64,000 nucleotides of DNA from Bacteroidaceae bacterium. Lineage in GTDB: Bacteria > Bacteroidota > Bacteroidia > Bacteroidales > Bacteroidaceae. Positions 33,681 to 43,305 of this stretch are shown in pieces; positions within the stretch are counted from its first letter, which is position 1, and each line of letters begins with the position of its first letter. The translations under genes were made by a program, and so were the position numbers. Location of the stretch: the NCBI GenBank assembly GCA_030843315.1, contig JAUUPT010000014.1, positions 1-64,000 on the forward strand. Reading direction: 5' to 3'. The notes beneath the pieces are model-generated. The model did no database searches. It saw only the letters and a list, made by a program, of their open reading frames with translations, and was not told the origin of the DNA.

Positions 33681-34664
33681 ATGAAGAAGTTGAATGAGGA
33701 AATAATAGCTAAGTTCCTGATAGGTGACTGCACCGAGGATGAACTTCGCGAAGTGAACGCCTGGATGGATGAGTCGGGCGAGAACGCACGCGAACTGTTC
33801 AGACTGGAAGAAATCTATCACCTGGGAAAAGCGGGCTATGCCTCGGATAAGATAGAAAAGGCGGAACGAAGATTGTTCAAGCGGCTGGAGCAGGAGAAAA
33901 CGAAACAGCATAAAGTGCGGAAGATGCATGGCTGGATGCAATATGCTGCCATTTCTATCGGTTTTTTCCTTTTGGGCAGTTTGGGATATATCTTTTATCA
34001 GAGTTACAATCATACGGAAGCGCTGCTTGCCGTCACCACTCAAGATAAGGTAAAAGAACTGAAACTGCCGGACGGAACGAAAGTGTGGCTGAACAAATAT
34101 ACCACTTTAAAGTATCCGCGTGCTTTTGCCGAGAATGGACGTAAGGTGTATCTGGAAGGTGAGGGATACTTCGAAGTAATGAGAAATCCGGAGAAACCTT
34201 TCATTGTACAGAGTGAGGCAATGCAGGTCAGGGTATTGGGCACTATCTTCAACCTGAAGTCCGATAAAATGAAAATGTCTGCTGTGGCCACGCTGCTGAA
34301 AGGAGAAATAGAAGTAAAAGGCAACCACGAAGAAGGAATGATTATCCTCTCGCCGGGACAGAAGGCCGAACTGAACGGAGCAACCCGGCGGTTGACCGTG
34401 AAGCAGGTAGACACCGGCATCGAGAATTGGCACAACAATGAATTCGTGTTCGAGAAAGCCGATATCTACACCATAGCCCGTACACTGGAAAGCTCCTACG
34501 GAGTGAAGATTATCCTTGCACCCGACATAGACGTGACGAAAACTTATTCCGGCACCCTCAAGAAGAAGGAAAATGTAGAGGCGGTGCTGAATTCGATAAC
34601 GAATGCAATCCCCGTAAAGTATAAAATCGTGGGTGGAAGCGTGTTCTTGTCTTCCAAGAAATAG
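33681..34664 (+). CDS. FecR-family anti-sigma factor
   Basis: A 327-residue single-pass inner-membrane protein: cytoplasmic sigma-binding part (about 1-85), transmembrane helix (about 90-112) and periplasmic FecR domain (LPDGTKVWLNKYTTLKYPRAF, YFEVMRNPEKPFIVQSE, VRVLGTIFNLKS), ending in a DUF4974-type domain (FEKADIYTIARTLESSYGVKI). It would sense contact with the STN domain of the SusC encoded at 37274 and free the sigma factor. Confidence 0.94.
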   Translation: MKKLNEEIIAKFLIGDCTEDELREVNAWMDESGENARELFRLEEIYHLGKAGYASDKIEKAERRLFKRLEQEKTKQHKVRKMHGWMQYAAISIGFFLLGSLGYIFYQSYNHTEALLAVTTQDKVKELKLPDGTKVWLNKYTTLKYPRAFAENGRKVYLEGEGYFEVMRNPEKPFIVQSEAMQVRVLGTIFNLKSDKMKMSAVATLLKGEIEVKGNHEEGMIILSPGQKAELNGATRRLTVKQVDTGIENWHNNEFVFEKADIYTIARTLESSYGVKIILAPDIDVTKTYSGTLKKKENVEAVLNSITNAIPVKYKIVGGSVFLSSKK

Positions 34665-34690
34665 AAAACTATAATCTGAGAATTAATATT

Positions 34691-36967
34691 ATGAGAAAAC
34701 TGTTTGTATTAATCTGCTTTCTGAGCAGTGTGTGCTGGATGCAGGCTAAAGACCTCACCCAGTATGTCAGCCCTCTTGTGGGCACCCTCTCCACTTTCGA
34801 ACTTTCTACGGGTAACACCTATCCCGCCATTGCGCGTCCTTGGGGCATGAACTTCTGGACTCCGCAGACCGGCAAGATGGGTGACGGCTGGCAGTATGTA
34901 TACACCGCCAATAAAATCCGTGGCTTCAAACAAACTCATCAACCCAGTCCCTGGATTAATGATTACGGTCAGTTCTCCATCATGCCGGTGGTGGGCAAGC
35001 CGGAATTTGACGAAGACAAGCGCGCCAGCTGGTTCTCCCATAAAGGAGAAGTAGCCTTGCCCCATTATTATAAGGTATATCTGGCAGAGCACGATGTAGT
35101 GACGGAGTTCACGCCTACCGACCGCGCTGTACTGTTCCGTTTCACCTTCCCGGAGAACGAACATTCTTATATCGTAGTCGATGCTTTCGATAAAGGTTCT
35201 TACATCAAGATACTGCCTGAACAGAACCGCATTATCGGCTATACCACCCGTAACAGCGGTGGTGTTCCCGATAACTTCAAGAACTATTTCGTAATAGAGT
35301 TTGATAAACCTTTTACCTACCGTGCATCTGTTGCCGACGGTGTTTTGCAAGAAAATCAGAATGAGCAGACTGCCGGACACGCAGGCGCTATTATCGGTTT
35401 CAAGACCCGCAAGGGAGAGGTTGTGCATGCACGTGTCGCTTCTTCCTTCATCAGCCCGGAGCAGGCCGACCGCAATCTGAAGGAACTGGGCGACGACAGC
35501 TTTGACGCCTTGGTTCAGAAAGGGCAGGATGCCTGGAATCAAGTCTTGGGTAAGATAGAAGTGGAAGGCGGTGATCTCGATCAATACCGTACTTTCTATT
35601 CCTGTCTGTATCGCTCGGTGCTTTTCCCCCGTGCCTTCTACGAGTTCGATGAAGCGGGTAATCCGGTTCATTACAGCCCTTACAACGGACAGGTATTGCC
35701 CGGCTATATGTATACCGATACAGGCTTTTGGGATACTTTCCGTTGTCTCTTCCCTTTCCTCAATCTGATGTATCCGTCGGTGAACAAGCAGATTCAGGAA
35801 GGTCTTGTCAATACTTATAAGGAAAGCGGCTTCTTCCCCGAATGGGCAAGTCCCGGGCATCGTGGCTGCATGATTGGCAACAACTCTGCTTCCATCCTTG
35901 CTGATGCTTACCTGAAAGGTGTCAAGGTGGACGACGTGAAAACACTCTACGAAGGTTTGATTCACGGAACAAAGAACGTACATCCCGAGGTTTCCTCTAC
36001 CGGCCGCCTTGGTCATGAATATTACAATGAACTGGGCTATGTTCCCTATGATGTCAACATCAATGAGAATGCTGCCCGCACGTTGGAGTATGCTTATGAT
36101 GACTGGTGCATCTATCAGATGGCAAAAGCTTTGGACCGTCCGAAGAAAGAGCAGAAACTCTTTGCCGAGCGTGCCATGAACTATAAGAATGTATTCGACA
36201 AGGAAAGCAAACTGATGCGCGGACGTAACAAGGACGGTAAGTTCCAGGCGCCTTTCTCACCGCTGAAGTGGGGGGATGCTTTCACCGAAGGTAACAGTTG
36301 GCACTATTCATGGTCAGTCTTCCACGATCCGCAAGGCTTGATAGACTTGATGGGCGGCAAAGAGTCATTCGTCCAGATGCTCGACTCTGTTTTTATCGTT
36401 CCGCCTTTGTTCGATGATAGCTATTACGGCCAGGTAATTCACGAAATCCGTGAAATGACGGTGATGAATATGGGTAATTATGCTCATGGCAACCAGCCTA
36501 TCCAGCACATGATTTATATGTACAACTATGCCGGTCAGCCCTGGAAAGCACAATACTGGTTGCGCCAGGTGATGAACCGCATGTACACTGCCGGCCCCGA
36601 CGGATATTGTGGCGACGAGGATAACGGACAAACTTCTGCCTGGTATGTATTCTCCGCTTTGGGTTTCTATCCTGTTTGTCCGGGTACGGATGAGTACGTC
36701 TTGGGTGCTCCCTTGTTCAAGAAAGCTACGTTCCATTTTGAAAACGGTAAATCAATGACCATCGATGCTGCGGATAATTCCTCCGATAATATTTATATCG
36801 AGTCTCTCCAACTCAATGGCAATGATTATACGAAGAATTATCTGAAGCACGGCGATCTGCAAAATGGCGGTGTCTTGAAGTTCAAAATGAGTAACAAGCC
36901 TAATATGCAGAGAGGTACACGATCGGAAGATCTTCCATATTCTTTTTCTAACGAGATAAAGAAATAG
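34691..36967 (+). CDS. GH92 alpha-1,2-mannosidase (BT3990-like)
   Basis: A 758-residue protein with a signal peptide ending near WMQAKD and no lipobox Cys, so probably soluble in the periplasm. The catalytic set reads Trp88 (SPW), Glu533 (FTEGNSW), His584-Glu585 (VIHEIRE), and Asp642/Asp644 (GDEDNGQTSAW). To my memory these are the same residues at the same numbers as in Bacteroides thetaiotaomicron BT3990, where His584-Glu585 give alpha-1,2 specificity. It should remove the outer alpha-1,2 mannoses of high-mannose glycans. It lies 26 bases after the anti-sigma gene. Confidence 0.95.
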   Translation: MRKLFVLICFLSSVCWMQAKDLTQYVSPLVGTLSTFELSTGNTYPAIARPWGMNFWTPQTGKMGDGWQYVYTANKIRGFKQTHQPSPWINDYGQFSIMPVVGKPEFDEDKRASWFSHKGEVALPHYYKVYLAEHDVVTEFTPTDRAVLFRFTFPENEHSYIVVDAFDKGSYIKILPEQNRIIGYTTRNSGGVPDNFKNYFVIEFDKPFTYRASVADGVLQENQNEQTAGHAGAIIGFKTRKGEVVHARVASSFISPEQADRNLKELGDDSFDALVQKGQDAWNQVLGKIEVEGGDLDQYRTFYSCLYRSVLFPRAFYEFDEAGNPVHYSPYNGQVLPGYMYTDTGFWDTFRCLFPFLNLMYPSVNKQIQEGLVNTYKESGFFPEWASPGHRGCMIGNNSASILADAYLKGVKVDDVKTLYEGLIHGTKNVHPEVSSTGRLGHEYYNELGYVPYDVNINENAARTLEYAYDDWCIYQMAKALDRPKKEQKLFAERAMNYKNVFDKESKLMRGRNKDGKFQAPFSPLKWGDAFTEGNSWHYSWSVFHDPQGLIDLMGGKESFVQMLDSVFIVPPLFDDSYYGQVIHEIREMTVMNMGNYAHGNQPIQHMIYMYNYAGQPWKAQYWLRQVMNRMYTAGPDGYCGDEDNGQTSAWYVFSALGFYPVCPGTDEYVLGAPLFKKATFHFENGKSMTIDAADNSSDNIYIESLQLNGNDYTKNYLKHGDLQNGGVLKFKMSNKPNMQRGTRSEDLPYSFSNEIKK

Positions 36968-36995
36968 GTATATAGTAATAATCCATTAATAGAAT

Positions 36996-37142
36996 AGACT
37001 GTTTCAAAATCGGTTCTACTATCATTCTGCTCTTTTGAATAGAGTTTAGTGAAGAATTTTATCTCTTTGTATGAGGAGAGTAGATTCTTCCCTAAACTCT
37101 GAATGACAGAATGATACGTGGACTGACTGTTTGAGACAGTCT
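36996..37142. repeat. Imperfect long inverted repeat between GH92 and susC
   Basis: 13-base ends at 36996-37008 and 37130-37142 are inverted copies with one mismatch. The interior pairs as well: TATCATTCTG with CAGAATGATA, and GAGTTTAG.GAAGAAT with its complement. About 147 bases could fold into one long interrupted stem. It looks like a small non-coding dispersed element (MITE-like) or a strong RNA structure. The remainder of the gap, 37153-37273, should hold the susC promoter, perhaps the ECF-dependent one; no confident match was found. Confidence 0.75.
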
Positions 37143-37152
37143 TTTCTTTTTT
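37125..37152 (+). terminator. Intrinsic terminator before susC
   Basis: GACTGT/ACAGTC stem (37125-37130 with 37136-37141), 5-base loop, then a run of T's and one C to 37152. It would separate the sigma/FecR/GH92 transcript from the susC operon. Confidence 0.75.
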
Positions 37153-37273
37153 CGATTAATGAAAAAAAGTATCTTTTTTGCTAAGTGTATTTTCAGCTAC
37201 TGTTGTTTTATATACGAAAGCGAGAGAATGAATCTCTTGAAGTAACCATATGTATAACCTATAAATTTTGTTT

Positions 37274-40200
37274 ATGAAAGACAATCATGCTTTTCAAAGT
37301 TCGACGTTCATGCGGGCTTTATTAGTCTTGTTGTTCATGGCGGTTTCCGTTCAGTGGGGTTTTGCCCAGTTGAACTTGAATGTGTCCCGTGCTACACTGG
37401 GAACAGTCATCGAACAGATCAAATCTCAATCTAAGTATCAATTTTTTTGTGACGACAAGCTGGCTGCATTGTCAGTAGAGAACGTCAAAGTGAAGGATGC
37501 ATCCATCGAAGACGCTTTGAATGCCATCCTCAAAGGAAAAGACATCTCGTATAAGGTAGAGGATAACATCGTTTATCTTTCAGAGAAAACCGCTTCACAA
37601 CAAGAGGGTAACCAGCAAGGCAAAGAGCGTACGATTACGGGTGTTGTGTCCGATGACATGGGACCGCTGATTGGCGTCAACGTGTTGGTGAAAGGTAGCA
37701 GCAATGGCTGTATCACCGATCTGGACGGTAACTTCACACTGACAACGACCGAGGCAAACCCTGTCATTGTGTTCTCCTACATCGGCTATAAGTCGCAGGA
37801 AGTTGCAGTAAAAGGTTCGGCACCTATCAACGTGATGATGGAGAACGATACGCAAATGATTGAAGAGGTGGTGGTAACTGCCCTCGGTATCAAGCGCTCG
37901 GAGAAAGCACTGTCTTACAATGTACAGCAAGTCAACACGGATGCTATTACCTCAAACAAGGATGCCAACTTTGTAAACTCCCTGAGCGGTAAGGTAGCCG
38001 GTGTGAATATCAATGCTTCCTCATCCGGTGTGGGTGGTGTGTCAAAGGTTGTAATGCGCGGTACGAAGTCTATCATGCAATCTTCCAATGCCCTCTATGT
38101 AATTGATGGTGTGCCCATTTTCTCAGGACGTGGCACTGCCGGTGGCAAGGAATTCGACTCTCAGGGTTCTACAGAACCGATTGCCGATATCAACCCGGAA
38201 GATATTGAGTCTATGTCGGTACTGACGGGTGCTGCCGCTGCCGCCTTGTATGGTTCGGAAGCTGCCAATGGTGCTATCATCATTACTACGAAGAAAGGTA
38301 AGGAAGGTAAAGTTAACCTCACGGTTACTAGCAATACGGAGTTTACCAATCCGTTTGTGATGCCAAGTTTCCAGAACCGTTACGGTACAGGTACCGGTGG
38401 CGCCATGAGTACTTCGGGAGCCATGAGCTGGGGAGCACGCTTGTCGGGTGCCAATAATTTTAATTACAGCCCGAGTGATGATTACTTCCAGACCGGCATC
38501 GTTGGTACGGAAAGTGTCTCTTTATCAACCGGTACAGAGAAGAATCAGACTTACGCATCGGCTGCTGCTGTAAACTCTAAAGGTATTATTCCTAATAACA
38601 AGTATAACCGTTATAACTTTACAGTACGTAACACTACTACTTTCCTGAACGATAAGATGACGTTGGATTTCGGCGCAAGCTATATCCTGCAGAACGACCA
38701 GAACATGACAAACCAGGGTACTTACAATAACCCGCTGGTTGGCGCTTACTTATTCCCGCGCGGTAATGACTGGGATAATATCAGCATCTATGAGCGTTAC
38801 GATGCTGCCCGTAAAATTTATACGCAATACTGGCCGGTGGGTGACGAAGGTATGGCCATGCAGAATCCTTATTGGATTAACTACCGCAATATGCGTCAGA
38901 ATAAGAAAGACCGTTATATGCTGAATGCCGGTTTAAGCTATAAGATTCTGGATTGGTTGACCGTTTCGGGACGCGTACGTTTGGACAACTCCAACAATGA
39001 CTATACCGAGAAGTTCTACGCTTCTACCAACACACAGTTGACTGAAAGTTCTTCCCGTGGTTTGTATGGCATCACCAAGACGCAAGACAAGCAGTTGTAT
39101 GCAGACTTCCTGGTAAGCATCAATAAGTATTTCGGTGAAGACTGGTCATTCCATGCCAACCTTGGTGGTTCTATTTCAGATATACGTTCGGATGCAATGA
39201 AAACACGTGGTCCGATTGCTGACGGTGGCGATGCATTCTCCGGCGAACCGGTAGGCTTGACTAACTACTTTGCTATCCAGAATTTGAGTACCAGCAAGTC
39301 GCAGCGTATGCAGGAAGGATGGCGCGAACAGACTCAGTCTTTCTTCGGTTCGGCCGAACTTGGTTATAAGAATACTTACTTCTTGACGCTGACCGGACGT
39401 AATGACTGGCCTTCACAACTTGCCGGTCCTAACTCTAATAGCAAATCATTCTTCTATCCTTCAGTCGGTGGTTCTATCGTACTGTCTGAGTTGATGCCTA
39501 ACATGAATAAGGATTATATTTCTTATATGAAGGTTCGCGGTTCATGGGCTTCTGTAGGTAGTGCTTTCTCCAGATACCTGGCTAATCCGCGTTACGAGTG
39601 GAATACAAGTTCAGGCCAGTGGAGTAACCAGCTTCAATATCCGCTGTATAATTTGAAACCCGAACGTACCAACTCTTGGGAAATCGGTTTGAACATGCGT
39701 TTCTTCAAGCATTTCGAATTGGATGCGACGTATTATAGTGCTAAAACTATGAATCAGACATTCAATCCGCAACTGCCTGTCAGTGGTTGGTCGGCAATGT
39801 ACATTCAGACCGGTGCAGTACGCAACTCCGGTATAGAATTGTCACTGAACTACAAGAATACCTGGAAGGACTTTACCTGGGATACCGGTATCACTTTCTC
39901 TACCAATAAGAACAAGATCCTGACATTGGCAAACAATGTAATTAACCCCATCACAGGCGAATTATTCTCTTTGAGCACGTTGAACATGGGTGGTCTGGGT
40001 GATGCCCGCTTCTTGCTGAAAGAAGGCGGTAGCATGGGTGATCTCTATTCATTGAGAGATATGAAGCGTGATGCCAACGGACAGATTTATGTAGATCAGA
40101 ACGGAATGGTTGCTACGGAAGCTATCACTAATCCGGATAAGTATATTAAGTTGGGCAGTGTGCTCCCTAAGGGTAACCTGGCTTGGCGCAATAACTTCGT

Positions 40201-40660
40201 TTGGAAGAACCTCACTGCAGGTTTCTTGATCTCGGCTCGTTTGGGTGGTGTGGTTTATTCACGTACACAAGCTATGTTGGACTACTACGGTGTGTCTGAG
40301 GCATCGGCCGATGCACGCGACCTCGGTTATGTAACAGTGAACAACAGTGATAGGATAAATCCTGAAACATGGTATGGCGTAATAGGTAGTGGTGTTTCTG
40401 TTCCTCAATACTATACTTATTCTGCTACTAACGTTCGTCTGCAAGAAGCTTCTCTTGGTTACACCATTCCAAGAAAATGGCTGAACGATGTTTGCGATAT
40501 CAAGGTTTCATTGGTGGGCCGCAACTTGTGGATGATCTACAGCAAGGCTCCTTTCGATCCTGAAAGTGTAGCTTCTACCGATAACTTCTATCAGGGAATC
40601 GACTATTTTATGATGCCGGCTTTGCGTAACATCGGCTTTAGCTTGAGCTTTAAATTTTAA
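37274..40660 (+). CDS. SusC/RagA-family TonB-dependent transporter with STN domain
   Basis: A 1128-residue outer-membrane transporter. Signal peptide to about residue 34 (SVQWGFAQ), STN/secretin signalling domain (about 36-100: VSRATLGTVIEQIKSQSKYQFFCDD), carboxypeptidase-like repeat (ITGVVSDDMGPLIGVNVLVKGSSNG, about 118-185), TonB-plug domain (IEEVVVTALGIKRSEKALSYNVQQV onward) and a large barrel ending ALRNIGFSLSFKF. The STN domain marks it as a signalling SusC that talks to a FecR anti-sigma, matching the pair upstream. The ATG at 37274 is used rather than the TTG at 37268. Confidence 0.95.
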   Translation: MKDNHAFQSSTFMRALLVLLFMAVSVQWGFAQLNLNVSRATLGTVIEQIKSQSKYQFFCDDKLAALSVENVKVKDASIEDALNAILKGKDISYKVEDNIVYLSEKTASQQEGNQQGKERTITGVVSDDMGPLIGVNVLVKGSSNGCITDLDGNFTLTTTEANPVIVFSYIGYKSQEVAVKGSAPINVMMENDTQMIEEVVVTALGIKRSEKALSYNVQQVNTDAITSNKDANFVNSLSGKVAGVNINASSSGVGGVSKVVMRGTKSIMQSSNALYVIDGVPIFSGRGTAGGKEFDSQGSTEPIADINPEDIESMSVLTGAAAAALYGSEAANGAIIITTKKGKEGKVNLTVTSNTEFTNPFVMPSFQNRYGTGTGGAMSTSGAMSWGARLSGANNFNYSPSDDYFQTGIVGTESVSLSTGTEKNQTYASAAAVNSKGIIPNNKYNRYNFTVRNTTTFLNDKMTLDFGASYILQNDQNMTNQGTYNNPLVGAYLFPRGNDWDNISIYERYDAARKIYTQYWPVGDEGMAMQNPYWINYRNMRQNKKDRYMLNAGLSYKILDWLTVSGRVRLDNSNNDYTEKFYASTNTQLTESSSRGLYGITKTQDKQLYADFLVSINKYFGEDWSFHANLGGSISDIRSDAMKTRGPIADGGDAFSGEPVGLTNYFAIQNLSTSKSQRMQEGWREQTQSFFGSAELGYKNTYFLTLTGRNDWPSQLAGPNSNSKSFFYPSVGGSIVLSELMPNMNKDYISYMKVRGSWASVGSAFSRYLANPRYEWNTSSGQWSNQLQYPLYNLKPERTNSWEIGLNMRFFKHFELDATYYSAKTMNQTFNPQLPVSGWSAMYIQTGAVRNSGIELSLNYKNTWKDFTWDTGITFSTNKNKILTLANNVINPITGELFSLSTLNMGGLGDARFLLKEGGSMGDLYSLRDMKRDANGQIYVDQNGMVATEAITNPDKYIKLGSVLPKGNLAWRNNFVWKNLTAGFLISARLGGVVYSRTQAMLDYYGVSEASADARDLGYVTVNNSDRINPETWYGVIGSGVSVPQYYTYSATNVRLQEASLGYTIPRKWLNDVCDIKVSLVGRNLWMIYSKAPFDPESVASTDNFYQGIDYFMMPALRNIGFSLSFKF

Positions 40661-40671
40661 TACCAAACGAT

Positions 40672-42261
40672 ATGAAAAAGAGTAATATAATTAATAAATT
40701 GATTGTTGGCTCGTTGGTTTTGGGCTTTATGTCCTGTACCGGCAATTATATGGATATAAACTCTAATCCTTATCAACCGGGTGATTTAACTCCCGATGAT
40801 TATGGATTGGGTTCGGCGATGAGTAACCTGGCAAGCACGGTTATTTCCTCGGATGTCAATACGACACAGTTTACTGATTGCTTGTTGGGAGGACCTTTGG
40901 GCGGATATTTTGCAGACTCAAATGCAGGTTGGTCCAATACAATCTCCAATTTTAATGCAACGAACGACTGGACACGCGTATTCCTGATGAGTGACCGCAT
41001 TATTGCAACGCTGTATGGTAACCTGAGTACGGTGAAACAAGTATCGGAGAATACAAATAATCCGGTTCCTTATGCTATTGCACAAATCATAAAGGTTGCT
41101 GCTATGAGCCGTGTTACCGATGCATATGGTCCTATCCCTTATTCAAAGATAGGTCAGGATGGTAAGATTACTATTCCTTATGATACCCAGGAAGAGGTTT
41201 ACAACAAGTTCTTTGAAGAATTGGATGAATCCATCACTACTCTGACTGAGAATAGAAACGCTGCGCTGGTTGCTTCGGCAGACTTTGTGTACGGCGGTAA
41301 TGTACAGAAATGGGTAAAGTTTGCTAACTCATTGAAGTTACGTCTGGCTATCCGTATCGCTAATGTAAGCCCGGCTAAGGCAAAAGAAATGGCAGAGAGT
41401 GCAGTGAACCATGAATTAGGTTTGATTGAATCGAATGCTGATAATGCAGCCTGGAATTATTTCGGTACCATCAGTAATCCGTTGTTTGTAGCAGTACGCT
41501 ACAATGAAGAAGCATCAGGCGGTGATACGCATCCTGCTGCCGATATCATTTGCTATATGAATGGCTATAACGACAATCGTCGTGCCAGCTACTTCGAAGA
41601 ATCCAAATGGCCGGGAGAAGCTTATGTAGGTTTGCGTCGTGGCATCAATATGAGTAAGGTGAGAGAATCTTTCATCAACTATTCACGTATAAAGATCTCT
41701 TCTTCAGATCCTGTACTTTGGATGAATGCAGCTGAGGTTGCTTTCTTGCGTGCTGAGGCTGTTGCTATCTATGGTTTCAATATGGGCGGAACTGCTGCTA
41801 ATTTCTATGAAAGAGGTGTTCATCTCTCTTTCGAACAATGGGGGGCTACCGGTGCAGATACCTATCTGGCTGATGATAACAGTGTTCCTGCTCTCTATAA
41901 AGATCCTGCCGGTTTGAATACTTATGAAAAGAACCTTTCTAACATTACCATCAAATGGAATGAATCGGCATCTAAGGAAGAGAAGCAAGAGCGTATTATT
42001 ACTCAGAAGTGGATTGCCAACTGGCCGTTGGGTAACGAAGCTTGGGCCGACTATCGTCGTACAGGCTATCCTAAGCTGTTGCCTGCAACCGATGCCGGTA
42101 ACCTTAGTGGTGGAATTGTAGACAGCCAGAAAGGTGCCCGTCGTATGCCTTATCCTTCTGAAGAATATACAAGTAACACTGAAAACGTGCAAAACGCAGT
42201 AAGCAACTATCTGGGTGGACCGGATAATATGGCTACTGATGTATGGTGGGCACGCAAATAA
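40672..42261 (+). CDS. SusD/RagB-family glycan-binding lipoprotein
   Basis: A 529-residue surface lipoprotein (signal VLGFMSCTG, Cys about 22). SusD-like features: YMDINSNPYQPG at the mature start, the TPR-like helices AIAQIIKVAAMSRVTDAYGPIPYS, QKWVKFANSLKLRLAIRI, and the C-terminal NWPLGNEAWADYRRTGYP. It would cap the SusC barrel and bind the glycan at the cell surface. It starts 11 bases after susC. Confidence 0.94.
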   Translation: MKKSNIINKLIVGSLVLGFMSCTGNYMDINSNPYQPGDLTPDDYGLGSAMSNLASTVISSDVNTTQFTDCLLGGPLGGYFADSNAGWSNTISNFNATNDWTRVFLMSDRIIATLYGNLSTVKQVSENTNNPVPYAIAQIIKVAAMSRVTDAYGPIPYSKIGQDGKITIPYDTQEEVYNKFFEELDESITTLTENRNAALVASADFVYGGNVQKWVKFANSLKLRLAIRIANVSPAKAKEMAESAVNHELGLIESNADNAAWNYFGTISNPLFVAVRYNEEASGGDTHPAADIICYMNGYNDNRRASYFEESKWPGEAYVGLRRGINMSKVRESFINYSRIKISSSDPVLWMNAAEVAFLRAEAVAIYGFNMGGTAANFYERGVHLSFEQWGATGADTYLADDNSVPALYKDPAGLNTYEKNLSNITIKWNESASKEEKQERIITQKWIANWPLGNEAWADYRRTGYPKLLPATDAGNLSGGIVDSQKGARRMPYPSEEYTSNTENVQNAVSNYLGGPDNMATDVWWARK

Positions 42262-42283
42262 TAACAATAAACGCTGAATAATT

Positions 42284-43297
42284 ATGAAATTATATAAGAA
42301 ATCATTCAAAGGAATTGCACTGGCAGCATTTTCCGTATTGGCATTGTCTGCTTGCTCCGACTGGACGGATACAGAAAGTATCAATTTGGAAGAACCCGGA
42401 GTCAGCGAACAAGCTCCTGAACAATATGCCAAGTATCTGAAGAACTTGCAGGCATACAAAAACTCCGATCATAAGATAGTGTATGGTTGGTTCGATAATA
42501 GTGAGAAAGTTCCTTTTACTCGTGGGCAGCACATTTCAGATGCTCCCGACAGTTTGGACGTTATCATTATGATGACTCCCGATCTGGCAGAGTTTGAGAT
42601 GGAAGATATGGCAACTGTACGTGAAAAAGGTACGAAGGTGTATTACTCCATCAGCTATGACAATATCCTGAAGGAACACACAGATAAAGTGAAAGAAGGA
42701 ACAGAGACGGGGACATTCTCCGCTTATCTGTCGGCTGAGCTGAATAAATTGATTGCACTCGAAGCTCCTTTCGATGGCCTTGTTGCTGAATATCGTGGCA
42801 GTAATCCCATCTATATGTCTGAAGCTGACAGAATAGAGGCAAAGGCAAATCAAGATGCTTTCTTTGGTGTGATATCCGGCTGGAAGAATGCTAACGCCAA
42901 TAAACAACTGGTATTTAAGGGATATCCCGCTAACTTGATAGGGCAGTCCGTATTGTCTTCTTGCGAGCATATTATCTTGGTTACAGATGATGTGACGGAT
43001 GCTGCACAGTTGGGAATAGAGGCACTTCAAGCCTTGATAGCAGCGGGAGTTCCGGCAGATCGCTTCGTTGTGACGGATTCTACGGTTTCTTTGGATGCTA
43101 CGGATAAAACGACCGGATTTTACGGTACTGCGAGAGCTCTTTCAGAGGCAGCTTATTGGGTAACAGGGGCATCGACCGGTTTTGAAAGAGTTGGTCTGGC
43201 TATTGAGAATATGCAGAACGACTATTACAATGCTACCAATAACTACCAATACGTGAGAGAAGCTATTAATATTATGAACCCTGCTCCTAAAAAATAA
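42284..43297 (+). CDS. GH18-like lipoprotein with a degenerate active site, probable glycan binder
   Basis: A 337-residue lipoprotein (ALSACSD, Cys about 24). The fold signs are those of GH18 (KIVYGWFDN, VIIMMTPD, KVYYSISYDN, FDGLVAEYRGS), but the catalytic DxxDxDxE motif has become Asp164-x-x-Val167-x-Glu169-x-Arg171. The acid Glu and the stabilising Asp are gone, so hydrolysis is not expected. In the related B. thetaiotaomicron high-mannose locus, the gene in this place is a surface glycan-binding protein. It probably holds the N-glycan for the true endoglycosidase two genes on. Confidence 0.85.
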   Translation: MKLYKKSFKGIALAAFSVLALSACSDWTDTESINLEEPGVSEQAPEQYAKYLKNLQAYKNSDHKIVYGWFDNSEKVPFTRGQHISDAPDSLDVIIMMTPDLAEFEMEDMATVREKGTKVYYSISYDNILKEHTDKVKEGTETGTFSAYLSAELNKLIALEAPFDGLVAEYRGSNPIYMSEADRIEAKANQDAFFGVISGWKNANANKQLVFKGYPANLIGQSVLSSCEHIILVTDDVTDAAQLGIEALQALIAAGVPADRFVVTDSTVSLDATDKTTGFYGTARALSEAAYWVTGASTGFERVGLAIENMQNDYYNATNNYQYVREAINIMNPAPKK

Positions 43298-43305
43298 AGA
43301 ATATC

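Noticed and set aside
36996..37142. Insertion sequence remnant with transposase
   Set aside because: Too short and without any coding potential; only a non-autonomous repeat or RNA structure can be claimed.
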